Assembly: GCA_031216445.1 (NCBI GenBank)
Contig: CM062197.1
Location: 1,174,501-1,238,500 of the forward strand
Origin: Lateolabrax maculatus
Taxonomy: Eukaryota; Chordata; Actinopteri; Acropomatiformes; Lateolabracidae
DNA: 64,000 nt
Direction: 5' to 3'
The notes under the pieces were generated by a model. That model was not told the origin of the DNA. It worked only from the letters and a program-made list of their open reading frames with translations, and made no database searches. Position 1 is the stretch's first letter, and the number at the start of each line of letters is the position of its first letter. Made by a program: the position numbers and the translations under genes. Positions 10,436 through 21,737 of the stretch are shown one piece after another.

Positions 10436-12473
10436 AAATGTTGAAATATTTCACTGCAAACCAACGGGGAGTTGTGAAACAGTTGGATGCAGCAGGCCTG
10501 TCTCCCACCACCCAGTCGATGAAAGAGACACCGCCGGAAACAAGTCAAACAGGGTTTCAGGTAAGGCCTGCGTCCTTTTAGGAGTTGACAATGCAGGCAC
10601 TCAGTGTATTTTTTGGCCTGTTAGTAGGCGAATAGCCACAAGGTTTATTGTTAATTAACTCCCCTGCACATAACAACAAATTATTTATCTAGCACTACCT
10701 GTGCCATGACATATAAATAGATCCTTTTTAAATAACCAGTCGCAGGTGGAGGAGGGAAAAGTGTGGTGCAGCGTATCTGAAGGCCGCAATGGGCCAGTAG
10801 CTGCAGGGGATGGAGAGTATGGTAACAGAACATACACTGATAGCTCAGTGTGGACAACCAGAGACATCCCAGTGGGATATTTTTTGCATGGCATCTGGTG
10901 AGGGTCTTTGGAGCACAGGGAGTCACCTCCCTGTGCCTACCACAAAACATTCAATACGTCAAGTTATCCATCTAATTCCTGATCAAACTGATAATTGTAG
11001 GGTACAATTAGAAAGCCTCTCTAAGCTGAACACCCGCCAGATATATAAACGATGTGTACACACAAAAATCATGCGTACGCCTTTTCCCACACACAAACAG
11101 GTATTCATATTTATGCGGTGACAATGTGCACACCTCAAGAATACTTCAGACCAGGAGTACACACAGTTTTCTATGTATATTTGTGGGTGAAATGATAAGG
11201 TGGACATGGAATATAAGGTGAGGGATGTCACCTTATTGTAAAACATTGTTTAAAAAATCACAAAACCTCCAAAGCACTCTCTTTAAGAACAATTAAATGC
11301 CTTTATTATCAAGGCATGGTCATGTAAGATCTTAAAACATCTCCTGAAACACCAGGCCCCGAGCTGTGTGTCCAAATTGAAGATTCCTATTGGTGGAATA
11401 CCACTATATGATGACCAGAGACCTGTACTACGAAGCAGTACAGGTTTCTTCGTTTCATTTTTGCTGCAAGCAATGTCAAAACTATTTTATTGAGACAGAT
11501 TGAAGCACTACCCTTGCAGCCTTGTACTTGTTGTATTTACAAGTTATGAAAGTAAGCCTACTTATTGCTTTGAGTTATGTTTTTTTATTTGCTGAAAGAT
11601 TAAGGCTAAAACTGTCATACATGCCATACAAATACATCTAGGCAACACATTAATCTAATGGAAAACACAAAAGTAATAATAGTCAGATCTAGTCCTGCCC
11701 TAATGAAAAGCCTGTTAAGTTCTACGATTTCATACAAATTTGCAGTTTACACAGCGTTCTGCAAAATGTCACTCAAAGACACATTTATGAACTTAATTTT
11801 AAATGACTTATGAGGGATGAATTTTGTCATTCTTTTTCTTTATATTGGAGCCATTATTTCCCTGTTTGTCATGGCCTGGCTGTATTTCCTGCTGTGTTTT
11901 TCAGTGTTTCTCTTGTGTTTCAGTTTCCCCTGCGCACCTGTCTTGTGTTTATGTCTCATTTGCACTGCCCTTGTGTTTCTTTCCCTCTCCTGTAGTCTCC
12001 TTCTGCCCTTGGGTCCAACCCCCGTCTCCCTAGTTTCAACCGATACAGTAGGACCAGACCGAGAATGGACACAGCAGAGGACTTTGGTTTTGAAGATGAA
12101 CTTTATGATTTATGTAACACTTTAGTTTGTCTTCACTGCAATTGGAAGCAAGCTTCTAACAAGTAGCACAAAAAAGGGCAGCTCTGAGGTTGGCATGCCA
12201 GGAGGTGGCCAAAAAGCCTTGGCTGAGGAGTTCTTTAACTGGCTGGCTTTTGGACTTTGTCTCTCCCTCGAATCGGGTGCCAGGGTAAGAAGAAGAGGGA
12301 CATGTGGTGAAAATGTGCATCCACTACCACCCCTCTTCCGCTGCCCTCCATGGATTACAAATAATTGCCTCACTATGGTCACTCTGGCAGTCCTGAGAGA
12401 TAGTTAACTCCCTTTAGTGAGTACCCAGTCTAGTCTAATTACTGCCTACCTGTCTGTGGATGGTGCTGGTAAG

Positions 12474-12518
12474 TGATGACGTCACATGAAGTAGGTGTGA
12501 GGACGAAGCTTATTAAAC
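12474..12518 (+). promoter_or_regulatory. putative promoter of receptor C
   Basis: Identical block to that of receptor B: TGATGACGTCACATGA, GTGTGAGG, then TTATTAAAC at 12510. It is duplicated with the unit. A presumed 5' UTR intron acceptor (CATCAACAG) ends just before 12730. Confidence 0.6.
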
Positions 12519-12762
12519 AGTGCGTTAGGTCAGGCAAACCCTGCAGACCAGCTCTGTCTACATGGAGAGAAGCTTCTACGCTGCACACTGTCTGCACGGG
12601 GAAAAAAGTATGTCAATGACTTTGTGTTCAGAATGTAAACTCAGTGGCTGAAGATGAGATATTTTCACTGTTAAGAATAAAAACTGGAGAAAATGTATTT
12701 TGTTGTTGTGCTCCAATTTTCATCAACAGGTTAAAATCTGATGCATTTAAAAATGTTTTAAT

Positions 12763-13731
12763 ATGTCCTCCATAAATCCATCTCAGATGAACAATACTGC
12801 TCTTGTGGGGTTATTGGAAAGACTGATGTTTTCCACTCTGACTACAGTGCCATGCTGTGTGTTCCTCTTCATTAATGTCACCATGTTATTCACCTTGAGG
12901 AGTAAAACTGTGTTTTGTGAGACCTCCCGTTACATTCTTCTGTTTAACCTCCTTTTTGCAGACACTGTACTGCTGGCACTCAGCCAGTTGATGTACCTAC
13001 TATCTGCTTGTAGAATAATGTTGACGTATCCTGTATGTGGCGTTCTCAGCATGCTCGCTATTCTCATAACTGTGATCGCCCCTCTCACACTGGTGGTGAT
13101 GTCTCTGGAGAGATATGTAGCTGTGTGTTACCCACTGAGGCACGCTACCATCATCACCATCAGAAACACAGGGGTGGCTATCACCGTGGTTTGGGCCTTC
13201 AGTTCACTAAACGTCTTCATTCAAGTTCTTCTGATGTTAAATTTCCCATTTGAAGACCTGCAGAGCCTGCAGATGAAAGACTTTTGTGGCAAAGACAGCA
13301 TGTTTTTTGATCCAGTGTCTGAGCTTTATCACAAAGCCTACTCTTATTTTCTGTTTCTATCAGCTGGTGTAGCAGTCACTTCCTCCTATATCGGTGTGAT
13401 GATAGCAGCCAGGTCGGCCTCCACAGACAAAGCTTCAGCCCGTAAGGCTCGTAACACCCTGCTGCTGCATCTGGTGCAGCTGGGCCTCAGTCTCTCCTCA
13501 ACTATGCACAACCCATTGGTTTTCTCTCTCTCCAAAAGCCTAGACAGGGTCATATTTGTGCGCATCCAGATTGTTATTTATGTTTGTATTATTATCCTTC
13601 CCAGATGTCTGAGTTCTCTCATCTATGGTCTCAGAGACCAGACCATCAGACCCGTCCTCATGTACAATCTCTGCTGTCAGTGGAGATGCTCACCTTTCGT
13701 CTCAACCAAGGTCAAAAACACCTCTTCCTGA
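12763..13731 (+). CDS. odorant receptor C (or131-2-like GPCR)
   Basis: Intact 322-residue receptor, almost identical to B. The main protein differences cluster at the end of TM2 and in ECL1, where C reads VLLALSQLMYLLSACRIM, matching receptor F and not its own duplicate B. Others are Gly for Cys at residue 211 and Met-His for Ile-Tyr near 248-249 at the end of TM6. Seven TM segments, ERY at 116-118, KARNTLLLH and LPRCLSSLIYG are all present. The patchy similarity to F in one short block suggests gene conversion after the B/C duplication. The ligand is unknown. Confidence 0.92.
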   Translation: MSSINPSQMNNTALVGLLERLMFSTLTTVPCCVFLFINVTMLFTLRSKTVFCETSRYILLFNLLFADTVLLALSQLMYLLSACRIMLTYPVCGVLSMLAILITVIAPLTLVVMSLERYVAVCYPLRHATIITIRNTGVAITVVWAFSSLNVFIQVLLMLNFPFEDLQSLQMKDFCGKDSMFFDPVSELYHKAYSYFLFLSAGVAVTSSYIGVMIAARSASTDKASARKARNTLLLHLVQLGLSLSSTMHNPLVFSLSKSLDRVIFVRIQIVIYVCIIILPRCLSSLIYGLRDQTIRPVLMYNLCCQWRCSPFVSTKVKNTSS

Positions 13732-15089
13732 TTGTCTATGGTCACCACATAGTTAATAATTTGAAATAAATCCCATATGTGCATATGTGTATGTTGCAGA
13801 AAATAGGAAGGAGAAGGGTCAGAGTCATAGCATTAAACAACATTAAAATAAATGTGACCTTACGCCATAAGATATGAGCTTTGAAATAAAAATATATTGA
13901 ATTAGAAATTTTTCTATTCTATCATTAGGTTCATACTACTTGTTACTTTTTTTCTGGAGCTAGGTATACATTATACTGTGTATGATTGTGTATGTGACAC
14001 CTTTGATTTGACACCACAGCTGGAGGTAAAACTGTGTGAACTGTCAGTAAAGTCAGTGATGTATATGAGTGTTGGGATGAGTGGAGCATGCACGTAGGTG
14101 TTGCATGCTAAAAGAAAATCTCGTCACAACTTGGTCCCCATCACATAAAGCTGCATGAAAGTCACACTTCTTTGACTGTGTTTTTTCTGTAAAGGCTCTC
14201 AAAGAGACATAATACATAGTCCTCCTGCCCAGCCGACTATTTTTTTAGACAACAAGTGCTTGAAATGAGGAGCCAAGCCACGTGTGGGAAGAGTAAATAA
14301 AATAAAAAAAGATTGAGCTCAAATACTTATTTCTGTTTCCAGCCTGTGTGTGAACGTTTGCATGTGTGCAGGTGCCAGAGAGAGAGAATATGAAATATGA
14401 AAACAAAATAATTTCAGGATATTACAGATGACAGTTTATAAACCATGCCACTCAACCGTGCGTTCATTAGAGTGGAAAGAATAGTGAGACACTATCATAT
14501 TCAGACACCTCAGTGTCTCTCAGCCTGTAATGTGTCCTGTTTGGCAATGCCAGTTATCACGGACTTTCTTGAAGAAGTGGTGAATGTTGTAGTAGTTGTA
14601 GAAGATTGTATAGGTGGGGATGTGGATGATGATGACTTTTCCACATAGTTCAATAGAGTGGGAGCTGTAAGAAAATAAGTGTCATATTTAAGCAATACAG
14701 TAAGAGAGGCCGTACTCTGTCACCTAATATATATACATATATACACAGCTATACCATACAAACCACTTTTATAATACAATAACATAACAGCCGATAAAAA
14801 GCCTTATTTAGGCAATAATCTGTAAGTAAAAACGCAGTACACAAGAATTACACAAATTGTTAATGCAATGTTAAATATAGATCTTGCTATGAATGTCTGC
14901 CAAGTATCAGCAAAATAATGCTGATGCTCTAAATATGATTTGCGAATGAATTAGCTGTATTGATAGTGAGGATGAGTCAATGGAAGGTAAATGTGTTCAT
15001 GAACTAACCAGGGACAGACCTGCCAAGCTTGGAGAATATTTGTATATTTGAGCAGAAATATTATCTTTTTAAATTATTGTAAATTGCCC
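13732..15089. other. intergenic, 3' flank of receptor C
   Basis: Duplicate of the receptor B 3' flank with small deletions. An AATAAA lies at about 13765-13770. No gene seen. Confidence 0.5.
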
Positions 15090-16679
15090 CGGCAGAGAGA
15101 AACTATGACCTGGGAAACCATGAATTATTAACTATCAAGCTGGCCCTGGAGTAACAGAACAGCCGTTTCTGGTCTGGACGGATTATAAAAATCTAGAATA
15201 CATCCGCTCAGCTAAAAGACTCAACTCCAGGCAAGCCAGGTGGGCCCTTTTCTTTACTTGTTTTAACTTCTCCCTCTCTTATCGCCCTGGCTCTAGAAAC
15301 ATCAAACCAGACGCCCTTTCCCGGTTGTTTGACCCTGACACTCCACCCAGGACTCCATCCACCATTCTGCCTCCCTCCTGCACCATCGGGGCTGTTACAT
15401 GGGGAATTGAAAGCGAGGTCAGGCATGCACTCAAGGGGTGCAGGTTCCTGAGGGCTGTCCACCCAACCGCCTATTTGTCCCTGAGCCGCTCCGAGTCATC
15501 CAGTGGGGACATTCCTCGAAACTTACCTGTCATCCGGGTATCAGTCGGACTATGAACTTCATCCGTCAATGGTTCTGGTGGCCAGTTATGAGTAGAGAAG
15601 TGAGAGAATTTGTTGCTGCCTGTCCTGTCTGCTGGACTGCTCCATCCTCTACCAATTCCTTTGCAAACGTGGTCCCACATCTCTGTGGACTTTGTTACCG
15701 GCCTCCCTGTCTCTGAAGGTAACACAGCTATTCTCTCAGTCATTGACCGGATTTCCAGAGGGCTCACTTCATTCCCCTGTCCAAATTGAATTCTGCCAAG
15801 AGATGGCGGAGGTTCTGTTGTCTAACCTGTTCCGGCTCCATGGTCTTCCCCAGGACATAGTTTCTGACGTTCACGTCACATTTCTGGATGAAGTTCTGCT
15901 TGCTGCTTGCCCAGCCTGTCGTCTGGTCACCATCCCCAGTCCAGCCCTGCTTCGGACATCTAAGCAGTACCAGAGGCCGGCCAATCTGCCTCTGACACCC
16001 TCACCCCATTATCGTTTTGGTGAAAGGGTTTGGCTGTCCACCAAAGACCTGCCCCTCTGTGTGGAGTCACGCAAATTGGCTCCTAGATTCATTGGACCCT
16101 TCACCATCTCCAAGGTGGGCGGCAGTGGTTCAATGGGTAGGGCACTTGGGTTGGGAGTTGGAGGCGCCCCCACCCCAACTGCTCCCAGGCATGCTGACGA
16201 ATGGCGGCGTCCTCACCCTATGTCCTCTCCAAACATGTTCCGGGACCCCTATATATATGCATGTATGTGTGAATTGGGGGGCCTGTATGTATGGGATGTA
16301 ATAACAAATTCATTGTGTGTGTGTGTACAGTTGCATGCCATTTCAATGCCAAATAAAGATTTAGACCTCGATTCGATCTCGATTCTTCAATCCTGCTGCT
16401 GTCCACCCCTGCCTTTTCTGGACCATGAGAATTTACCCCACCTTTCATGTGTCCAGAATCAAGCCCACCAGGGATAGTTTGTTGGTCCCCTCAGACGTCT
16501 CACAGTGTAACAGTGTCACTGTGAGACGCTTGCTGGCGGTCGGTAAGGGTATGGTCCAGAAGAGAGGTCATGGGAGTCAGCCAGTGACATTCTGGACACC
16601 TCGCTCATTGCACATTTTCATCGTTGTCACCCTGAACTCCCCGGGCCATCCGGTGCCGCCCCTGGAGGAGGGGGTACTT
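15090..16679 (+). pseudogene. Ty3/gypsy pol remnant, longer copy
   Basis: Same degenerate RNase H and integrase zinc-binding segments as at 9521-10435, then the part missing from unit 1: a GERVWLSTKDLPLCVESRKL stretch and RFIGPFTISKV (start of the chromo-like C-terminal region) at about 16010-16116. A foreign insertion of about 270 bases follows (16117-16388). The element resumes with MRIYPTFHVSRIKPT at about 16425-16470. A purine-rich stretch GGAGGAGGGGGT just before 16675 looks like the polypurine tract that precedes a 3' LTR. Frameshifts and stops rule out function. Confidence 0.8.
16117..16388 (+). mobile_element. SINE-like insertion within the gypsy remnant
   Basis: Starts GGCGGCAGTGGTTCAATGGG, like the tRNA-type head of a common fish SINE, continues through GC-rich then TG-rich sequence, and ends in a TTCGATCTCGATTC stretch. 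It interrupts the gypsy C-terminal coding region, whose two halves can be read on either side. The boundaries are approximate. Confidence 0.5.
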
Positions 16680-17122
16680 TGATGACTCATATGTACTCCT
16701 TACATCCTGTTTTATTTTGTAATTACCTGCCCTCTTGCTTTCCAGTTTGCTTTACTTCCTGCCATTGTTGAGTTTCCCGCCAGTTTGATTCCTCACCTGT
16801 GTTGTATTATCCCATTAGTTCTCTTACTACTTATACCCCTAGCTGTTCCATTCAAATTTACCAGATTGTCTTAGATTTTTCTGCAAGACTAGCTCTCCAG
16901 CCATTCCTTGCTCAGATTTTCATTTTAGCCTGTTCATTTTTCCTCCTGAACCTTTTGAGCCCTTTTTGGAGTTGCCTTTTGTTTGTCAGTATTTTGCTCC
17001 ACTGACTGCCTGCCTGTTTGTTTTGTGCCTCGGAACTCCAAGTAAACGTTAATTTTTTGGACTTCAACTCTGTTTTGGTGTAGTTTTCCTGCAAATTAGC
17101 CTTTCTTTGTCTGACCATCACA
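16680..17122 (+). repeat. gypsy LTR, copy 1
   Basis: Follows a polypurine-like tract. Begins TGATGACTCATATG and ends CTGACCATCACA. It contains an AATAAA-like TAAACG region and T-rich sequence. A second, diverged copy lies only about 50 bases downstream, in the same orientation. Confidence 0.65.
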
Positions 17123-17171
17123 GTTAGAGTGGTGGCAACATCAGACTGAAGATGGAAATGGAGCATTTGAG

Positions 17172-17614
17172 TGACAACCCGTATGGACTCCTTATTCCAC
17201 TTCTTGTTTTATTTTGTAATTACCTGCCCTCTTGCTTTCCAGTCACTATTGAGTTTCCCGCCAGTTTTGTTTCCACACCTGCGTTCTGTTATCTAGTCAG
17301 TTCTCTCACTGTTTATACCCCTTGCTGTTCCACCCTATTTGCCAGATTGTCTTAGTTCTCTTGCCAGACTAGCTCTCCAGCTATTCTTTGTCCTTTGTCA
17401 AGCCTGTTTGTTTTCTCCTCTTGAGCCTCTTTGGAGTGCCTTTTTGTTTTGTTATTTGAGCCTCTCTGGAGTGCTTTTTTTGTTTCAGTATTTTTTCTAC
17501 ACTGACTACCTGTTTGTTTTGTGCATTGGGACTCCCAATAAACTTTTATTTTTGGACTTCAATTCTGTGTCGGTGTGATTCTGCGATTGAGTCTTCCTCT
17601 GCCTGACCATCACA
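17172..17614 (+). repeat. gypsy LTR, copy 2
   Basis: Begins TGACAACCCGTATGG and ends CTGACCATCACA; collinear with 16680-17122 with many substitutions and indels. It contains AATAAA at about 17538. The 49 bases between the copies are too few for an internal region, so this is either an LTR-LTR remnant after internal deletion or a tandem LTR. Confidence 0.6.
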
Positions 17615-18144
17615 TAGGAGTAGAGGCTGCATCCTGATAATTACACCGAAACAATAAAAAGTACCAATACAAGAACCTGTAGTGTTGGAAGTTATCGTTA
17701 CTGCTTGTTTTAATGATTTAACACAGGGGCCTGTTAAATACAGTTTCAGATATTTAATATAAATAACAGTTTGCCAACATCAGCTTAATGTTCAAATTTA
17801 GAGAACTGACTGAGAAATAACGTTAGACAACAACAACAACATAGTAAATGTTAATTTAACTGAATGAATCTGTAACGTAAACTTACACTGTGTGATGCTC
17901 CAGCAGCATGGTTCGTCAAAAATGCTTCGCCCATCGGGTGAACTTTTTATGTTTGCTACCCAGTGAGCTGGGCCGCCCCGGCGAGAAGTTTTAGCCCTTT
18001 GATACACAAGCCATGCAAACCCCTTCTAATGCACAACATGGGGAAATAATTACCCGTATGTATTTCCTATGTTATTTGATATAATAAGTTTGTTAAGATA
18101 ATTATTTTAGCAGTGATCTGGCCAAACAATAATGAATTTAATAA
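17615..18144. other. intergenic, no gene recognised
   Basis: AT-rich with an ACA/CAA microsatellite at about 17828. Nothing else recognisable. Confidence 0.45.
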
Positions 18145-18800
18145 TTGACATATGTTTATTTCACTATGTCAAAGGCCCAGGCCCAAAAAGTAAAAGATCT
18201 AAGTGACTTTGAAAGTGGGTTCATTGTTGGGGCACTGATGGCAGGAGCTTCAGTCACCAATACCGCTCAGCTGGCTCGTGTTTCAAAAGGAACAGTGACT
18301 AACATGACATCTACATTTAGATCTATGGGAAATACATCAATTAATAGGTTCAGAGATTGTGGTTGTGTTCTGATGGGGGGGGCAATTTTCTGGTATGGTT
18401 TGAGTCCACGTGTCTCATTAAAGGAGAGGGACACTGCAAATCAATCCAAAGTTGTTCTGAATTATCACCTTTATCCTTAAATTAAAGATTTCTCTCCTGA
18501 TGGGAGTGGCCACTTCCAAGATGACAATACGTAAATGAATAGGGCACCAGGGCTCACTGAATGGTTTGATGAGTATGAAAAGGATGTGAATCATATGCTA
18601 TGGCCTCCCAGTGACTAGATCTTATCCCAAAGGAACACCTACAGGTCATTTTGAACCGACATGTTAGACATCATCAAAACACCAAAAGAGGGGATATTTT
18701 TGGGACAAATTGTGTTCCAGCCCTCCAGTAGAGTTCAGAGACTTGTAGAATCAATGCCAAGGTGCACTGAAGGTCTCCTAGAAGCGCATGGTCAAATTCC
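18145..18800 (+). pseudogene. Tc1-like transposase remnant
   Basis: The N-terminal helix-turn-helix part is readable at 18166-18340: a DLSDFESGFIVGALMAGAS stretch, then a VSKGTVTNM recognition-helix-like string, as in fish Tc1-like transposases. Later pieces are recognisable out of frame: a MVWSES-like string near 18390, a WPPSD-like string near 18600 (family: WPPQSPDLNP) and LVESMPR near 18740. The catalytic middle is deleted and stops are frequent. Not functional. Confidence 0.7.
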
Positions 18801-19331
18801 CTAGAGAATAAGTATGGGTCATTTTTGAACAATGTGTGTAAAATTGATGTAGAAATACATTTGTAAAGTATGTAAAGGAAAGATAAAAAGAATGATTTTT
18901 GGTACTCAAAAACAAAATATTGAATGAATTCCTGGAATATTAAATGATGAAATGAATTGATTTCAAAAGATAAAGCAAACAAACACTCAGCCACGCATGA
19001 ACTAACACAGGAAATGAATACGGGTAATTTTTGACCCATGTTGTGCATTAGAACGGTAATGATACAAAAATGATGTTTATCCAGAAAGGAAGAAAGGAAA
19101 AATTTAAATCAAGATTTGTGATGATCAAAAACCAGTTAATTTTCTCAAATTCACGAACTTTCAAGAATCTCATGAATCCTGTTCGATAACGATAACAAAA
19201 GTACAAAAACAGTATCACAATTGTGCTCTTATGGCCGTTATGGAGGACACGATGCCATGGACCAGGGAAGTGGAACATAATGGTACAAGGATGACATCAC
19301 CAAATGCTATTATGTTACCCACGCTTACATG
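18801..19331. repeat. receptor-associated upstream repeat (copy at D)
   Basis: Contains two imperfect copies of a GGGTCATTTTTGACCC palindrome-like motif (near 18815 and 19022) about 210 bases apart. The same stretch precedes receptor E (21180-21735) and receptor F (23640-23901 continued at 30279-30558), so it belongs to the ~2.4 kb D/E/F duplication unit. No gene. Confidence 0.6.
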
Positions 19332-19377
19332 TGATGGTGTCACGTGATGTGGGTGTGAGGACTGCGCTCTTATACTG
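19332..19377 (+). promoter_or_regulatory. putative promoter of receptor D
   Basis: TGATGG, TCACGTGA (palindromic E-box core CACGTG), then GTGGGTGTGAGG and a TCTTATACTG TATA-like stretch at about 19368. It aligns with the B/C block, with CACGTG replacing the CRE. Confidence 0.6.
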
Positions 19378-19544
19378 CAGATAATTCTAGATTTTGCTTG
19401 CGAACTCACCAGACGTCCTGATGACTGCACAGATGAAGGATCCTCACTGTTACAGGAACACAACTTGAATGAGATTTATTGTGCTTTTGTGCTCCAATTG
19501 CATTAGCAGGTTCATGTTTTTGGTTTATTCAATGCTGCTCTAAG

Positions 19545-20543
19545 ATGTCGTATGCAAATTGGACTCAGACCAACATCACTGTCGGGCTGCAGTATGAGGG
19601 GTTACTAGGATTAGTGATGTTTTCCACTCTGACTACAGTGTCATGCTGTGTGTTCCTCTTCATTAATGTCACCATGTTATTCACCTTGAGGAGTAAACCT
19701 GTGTTTTGTGAGACCTCCCGTTACATTCTTCTGTTTAACCTCCTTTTTGCAGACACTGCACTGCTGGTACAGACTCAGGTAATGTACCTACTGGCTGCTT
19801 GTAGAATAATGTTGACGTATCCTGTATGTGGCGTTCTCAGCATGCTCGCTATTCTCATAACTGTGATCGCCCCTCTCACACTGGTGGTGATGTCTCTGGA
19901 GAGATATGTAGCTGTGTGTTACCCACTGAGGCACGCTACCATCATCACCATCAGAAACACAGGGGTGGCTATCACCGTGATTTGGGCCTTCAGTTCACTA
20001 AACGTCTTTATTCAAGTTCTTCTGATGTTAAATTTCCCATTTGAAGACCTGCAGAGCCTGCAGATGAAAGACTTTTGTGGCAAAGACAGCATGTTTTTTG
20101 ATCCAGTGTCTGAGCTTTATCACAAAGCCTACTCTTATTTTCTGTTTCTATCAGCTGGTGTAGCAGTCACTTCCTCCTATATCGGTGTGATGATAGCAGC
20201 CAGGTCGGCCTCCACAGACAAAGCTTCAGCCCGTAAGGCTCGTAACACCCTGCTGCTGCATCTGGTGCAGCTGGGCCTCAGTCTCTCCTCAACTATACAC
20301 AACCCATTGCTCATAGCTATCTCAAAGGTCCTAGACAGGGTCATATTTGTGCGCATCCAGATTATTATTTATGTTTGTATTATTATCCTTCCCAGATGTC
20401 TGAGTTCTCTCATCTATGGATTCAGAGACCAGACCATCAGACCCGTCCTCATGTACAATCTCTGCTGTCAGTGGAGATGCTCACTTTCTCTCTCAGCTGT
20501 CCCGAGCAAGGCAACAGTCAGCATATTATCTATTCATAGATAA
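19545..20543 (+). CDS. odorant receptor D (or131-2-like GPCR)
   Basis: Intact 332-residue receptor from the Met at 19545. The frame is open further up to an ATG at 19479, but that ATG lies before a likely intron acceptor (CATTAGCAG ending about 19509), and the 22 extra residues have no counterpart in the other receptors, so 19545 is preferred. N-terminal sequons NWT (5-7) and NIT (10-12); seven TM segments; ERY, TDKASARKARNTLLLH and LPRCLSSLIYG as in B-F. TM2/ECL1 type is ALLVQTQVMYLL, shared with E. The end of TM6/ECL3 reads NPLLIAISKVLDRV and the C-tail is longer than in B/C, through a different ending after the shared RCS. Ligand unknown. Confidence 0.9.
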   Translation: MSYANWTQTNITVGLQYEGLLGLVMFSTLTTVSCCVFLFINVTMLFTLRSKPVFCETSRYILLFNLLFADTALLVQTQVMYLLAACRIMLTYPVCGVLSMLAILITVIAPLTLVVMSLERYVAVCYPLRHATIITIRNTGVAITVIWAFSSLNVFIQVLLMLNFPFEDLQSLQMKDFCGKDSMFFDPVSELYHKAYSYFLFLSAGVAVTSSYIGVMIAARSASTDKASARKARNTLLLHLVQLGLSLSSTIHNPLLIAISKVLDRVIFVRIQIIIYVCIIILPRCLSSLIYGFRDQTIRPVLMYNLCCQWRCSLSLSAVPSKATVSILSIHR

Positions 20544-21737
20544 ATATCATTTAGAACAACATGTGTTAATTTATTCCACATTAAGAGAAGGTGCAGTGTG
20601 GCACCTTTTCAAAGTAAAGTGTGATTTGCTGCAAGCTATTTTTGACAGTATATACATTTCTACATTGTATAGTTGGTGAGTTTTTAGTTTTTTTTATTTT
20701 GTTCTTTTGTAACTTGGGTGAACTAACTTTTTAATTACCACATGAGCATTAACATTGCAGACAACAGTAAAGAGGTAAAGCTTCAGACTCACAGGGCACC
20801 ATGAATATAACTGTGACCTCTGAATTATTGTTTAGGTTGTATGAGCTTTATAAACCTGAAAATATACATGAGTAAATTTAAAAGGAGTGTTTTTTATGCA
20901 AGAATATTTGATCAAGTACAGGAACAAGCGCACTTGTTTTTTTTAATCATTCATAAAAGGTATAGTCCACTTCAAAGTAAAACTGCAGAATAACAAATAA
21001 ATAAATTGCAGCAGAGATACTCCTCAGAGATTATACACTCCTTGGCCACTTTATTAGGTTCACCTTTACAATCTAATGCAAACTAATAAACAGCTCTGCC
21101 ACATATTCTACCTTTACAAAGTGGCCCGTTTTTCTTAAAATGAATGAAAATGTGTTGAGTCATACTGCCCTGCAAAATAAAGAAAATAAATATGGGTCAT
21201 TTTTGACCCATGTCTGTAAAATTGATGTAGAAATACAAAACCTATGTTTGTTTGTAAAGAAAGGAAAAATAAAAAAACTGATTTGTGGTACTCAAAATCA
21301 CGATATTTAATGAATTCCTGGAATATTAAATGGTGAAATGAATTGATTTCAAAAGATAAAGCAAACAAACACTCAGCCATGCATGAACTAACACAGGAAA
21401 TGAATACGGGTCATTTTTGACCCATGTTGTGCATTAGAACGGTAATGATACAAAAATTATGTTTATCCAGAAAATAAGAAAGGGAAAATTAAAATAAAGA
21501 GTTGAGATGATCAATAACAGGTTAATAGATTTTTTTTTTCTCAAATTTACAAACTTTCAAGAATCTCAAGAATCCTGTTAATTAGAATTAAAAATGATAA
21601 TAAAAATACAAAAACAGTATCACAATTGTGCTCTTATGGCCGTTATGGAGGACACGATGCCATGGACCAGGGAAGTGGAACATAATGGTACAAGGATGAC
21701 ATCACCAAATGCTATTATGTTACCCACGCTTACATGT
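20544..21737. other. intergenic, D to E
   Basis: 3' flank of D. At about 21035-21125 there is a CCACTTTATTAGGTTCACC string typical of the ends of a fish Tc1-like element. Two GGGTCATTTTTGACCC motifs follow (about 21194 and 21406). No gene. Confidence 0.55.

Larger units (their letters stand above)
10436..15998 (+). repeat. tandem segmental duplication, unit 2 (carries receptor C)
   Basis: About 5.6 kb repeating 4439-10435 in the same order and orientation. It is shorter mainly through deletions. Its right end runs on without a break into the rest of the gypsy element, so this copy keeps the original right flank, while unit 1 keeps the original left flank (4431-4438). The duplication junction is at 10435/10436 and shows almost no homology between the joined ends. 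Confidence 0.9.

Noticed and set aside
9907..10548. 213-residue minus-strand frame
   Set aside because: Antisense of the gypsy integrase remnant, running across the duplication junction.
16117..16388. Possible tRNA gene at the head of the SINE-like insertion
   Set aside because: Only a loose A-box-like start is seen; no convincing B box or cloverleaf.
19479..19544. 22-residue N-terminal extension of receptors D, E and F
   Set aside because: Lies before a likely intron acceptor and has no counterpart in other receptors; start moved to 19545 (and 21950, 30772).
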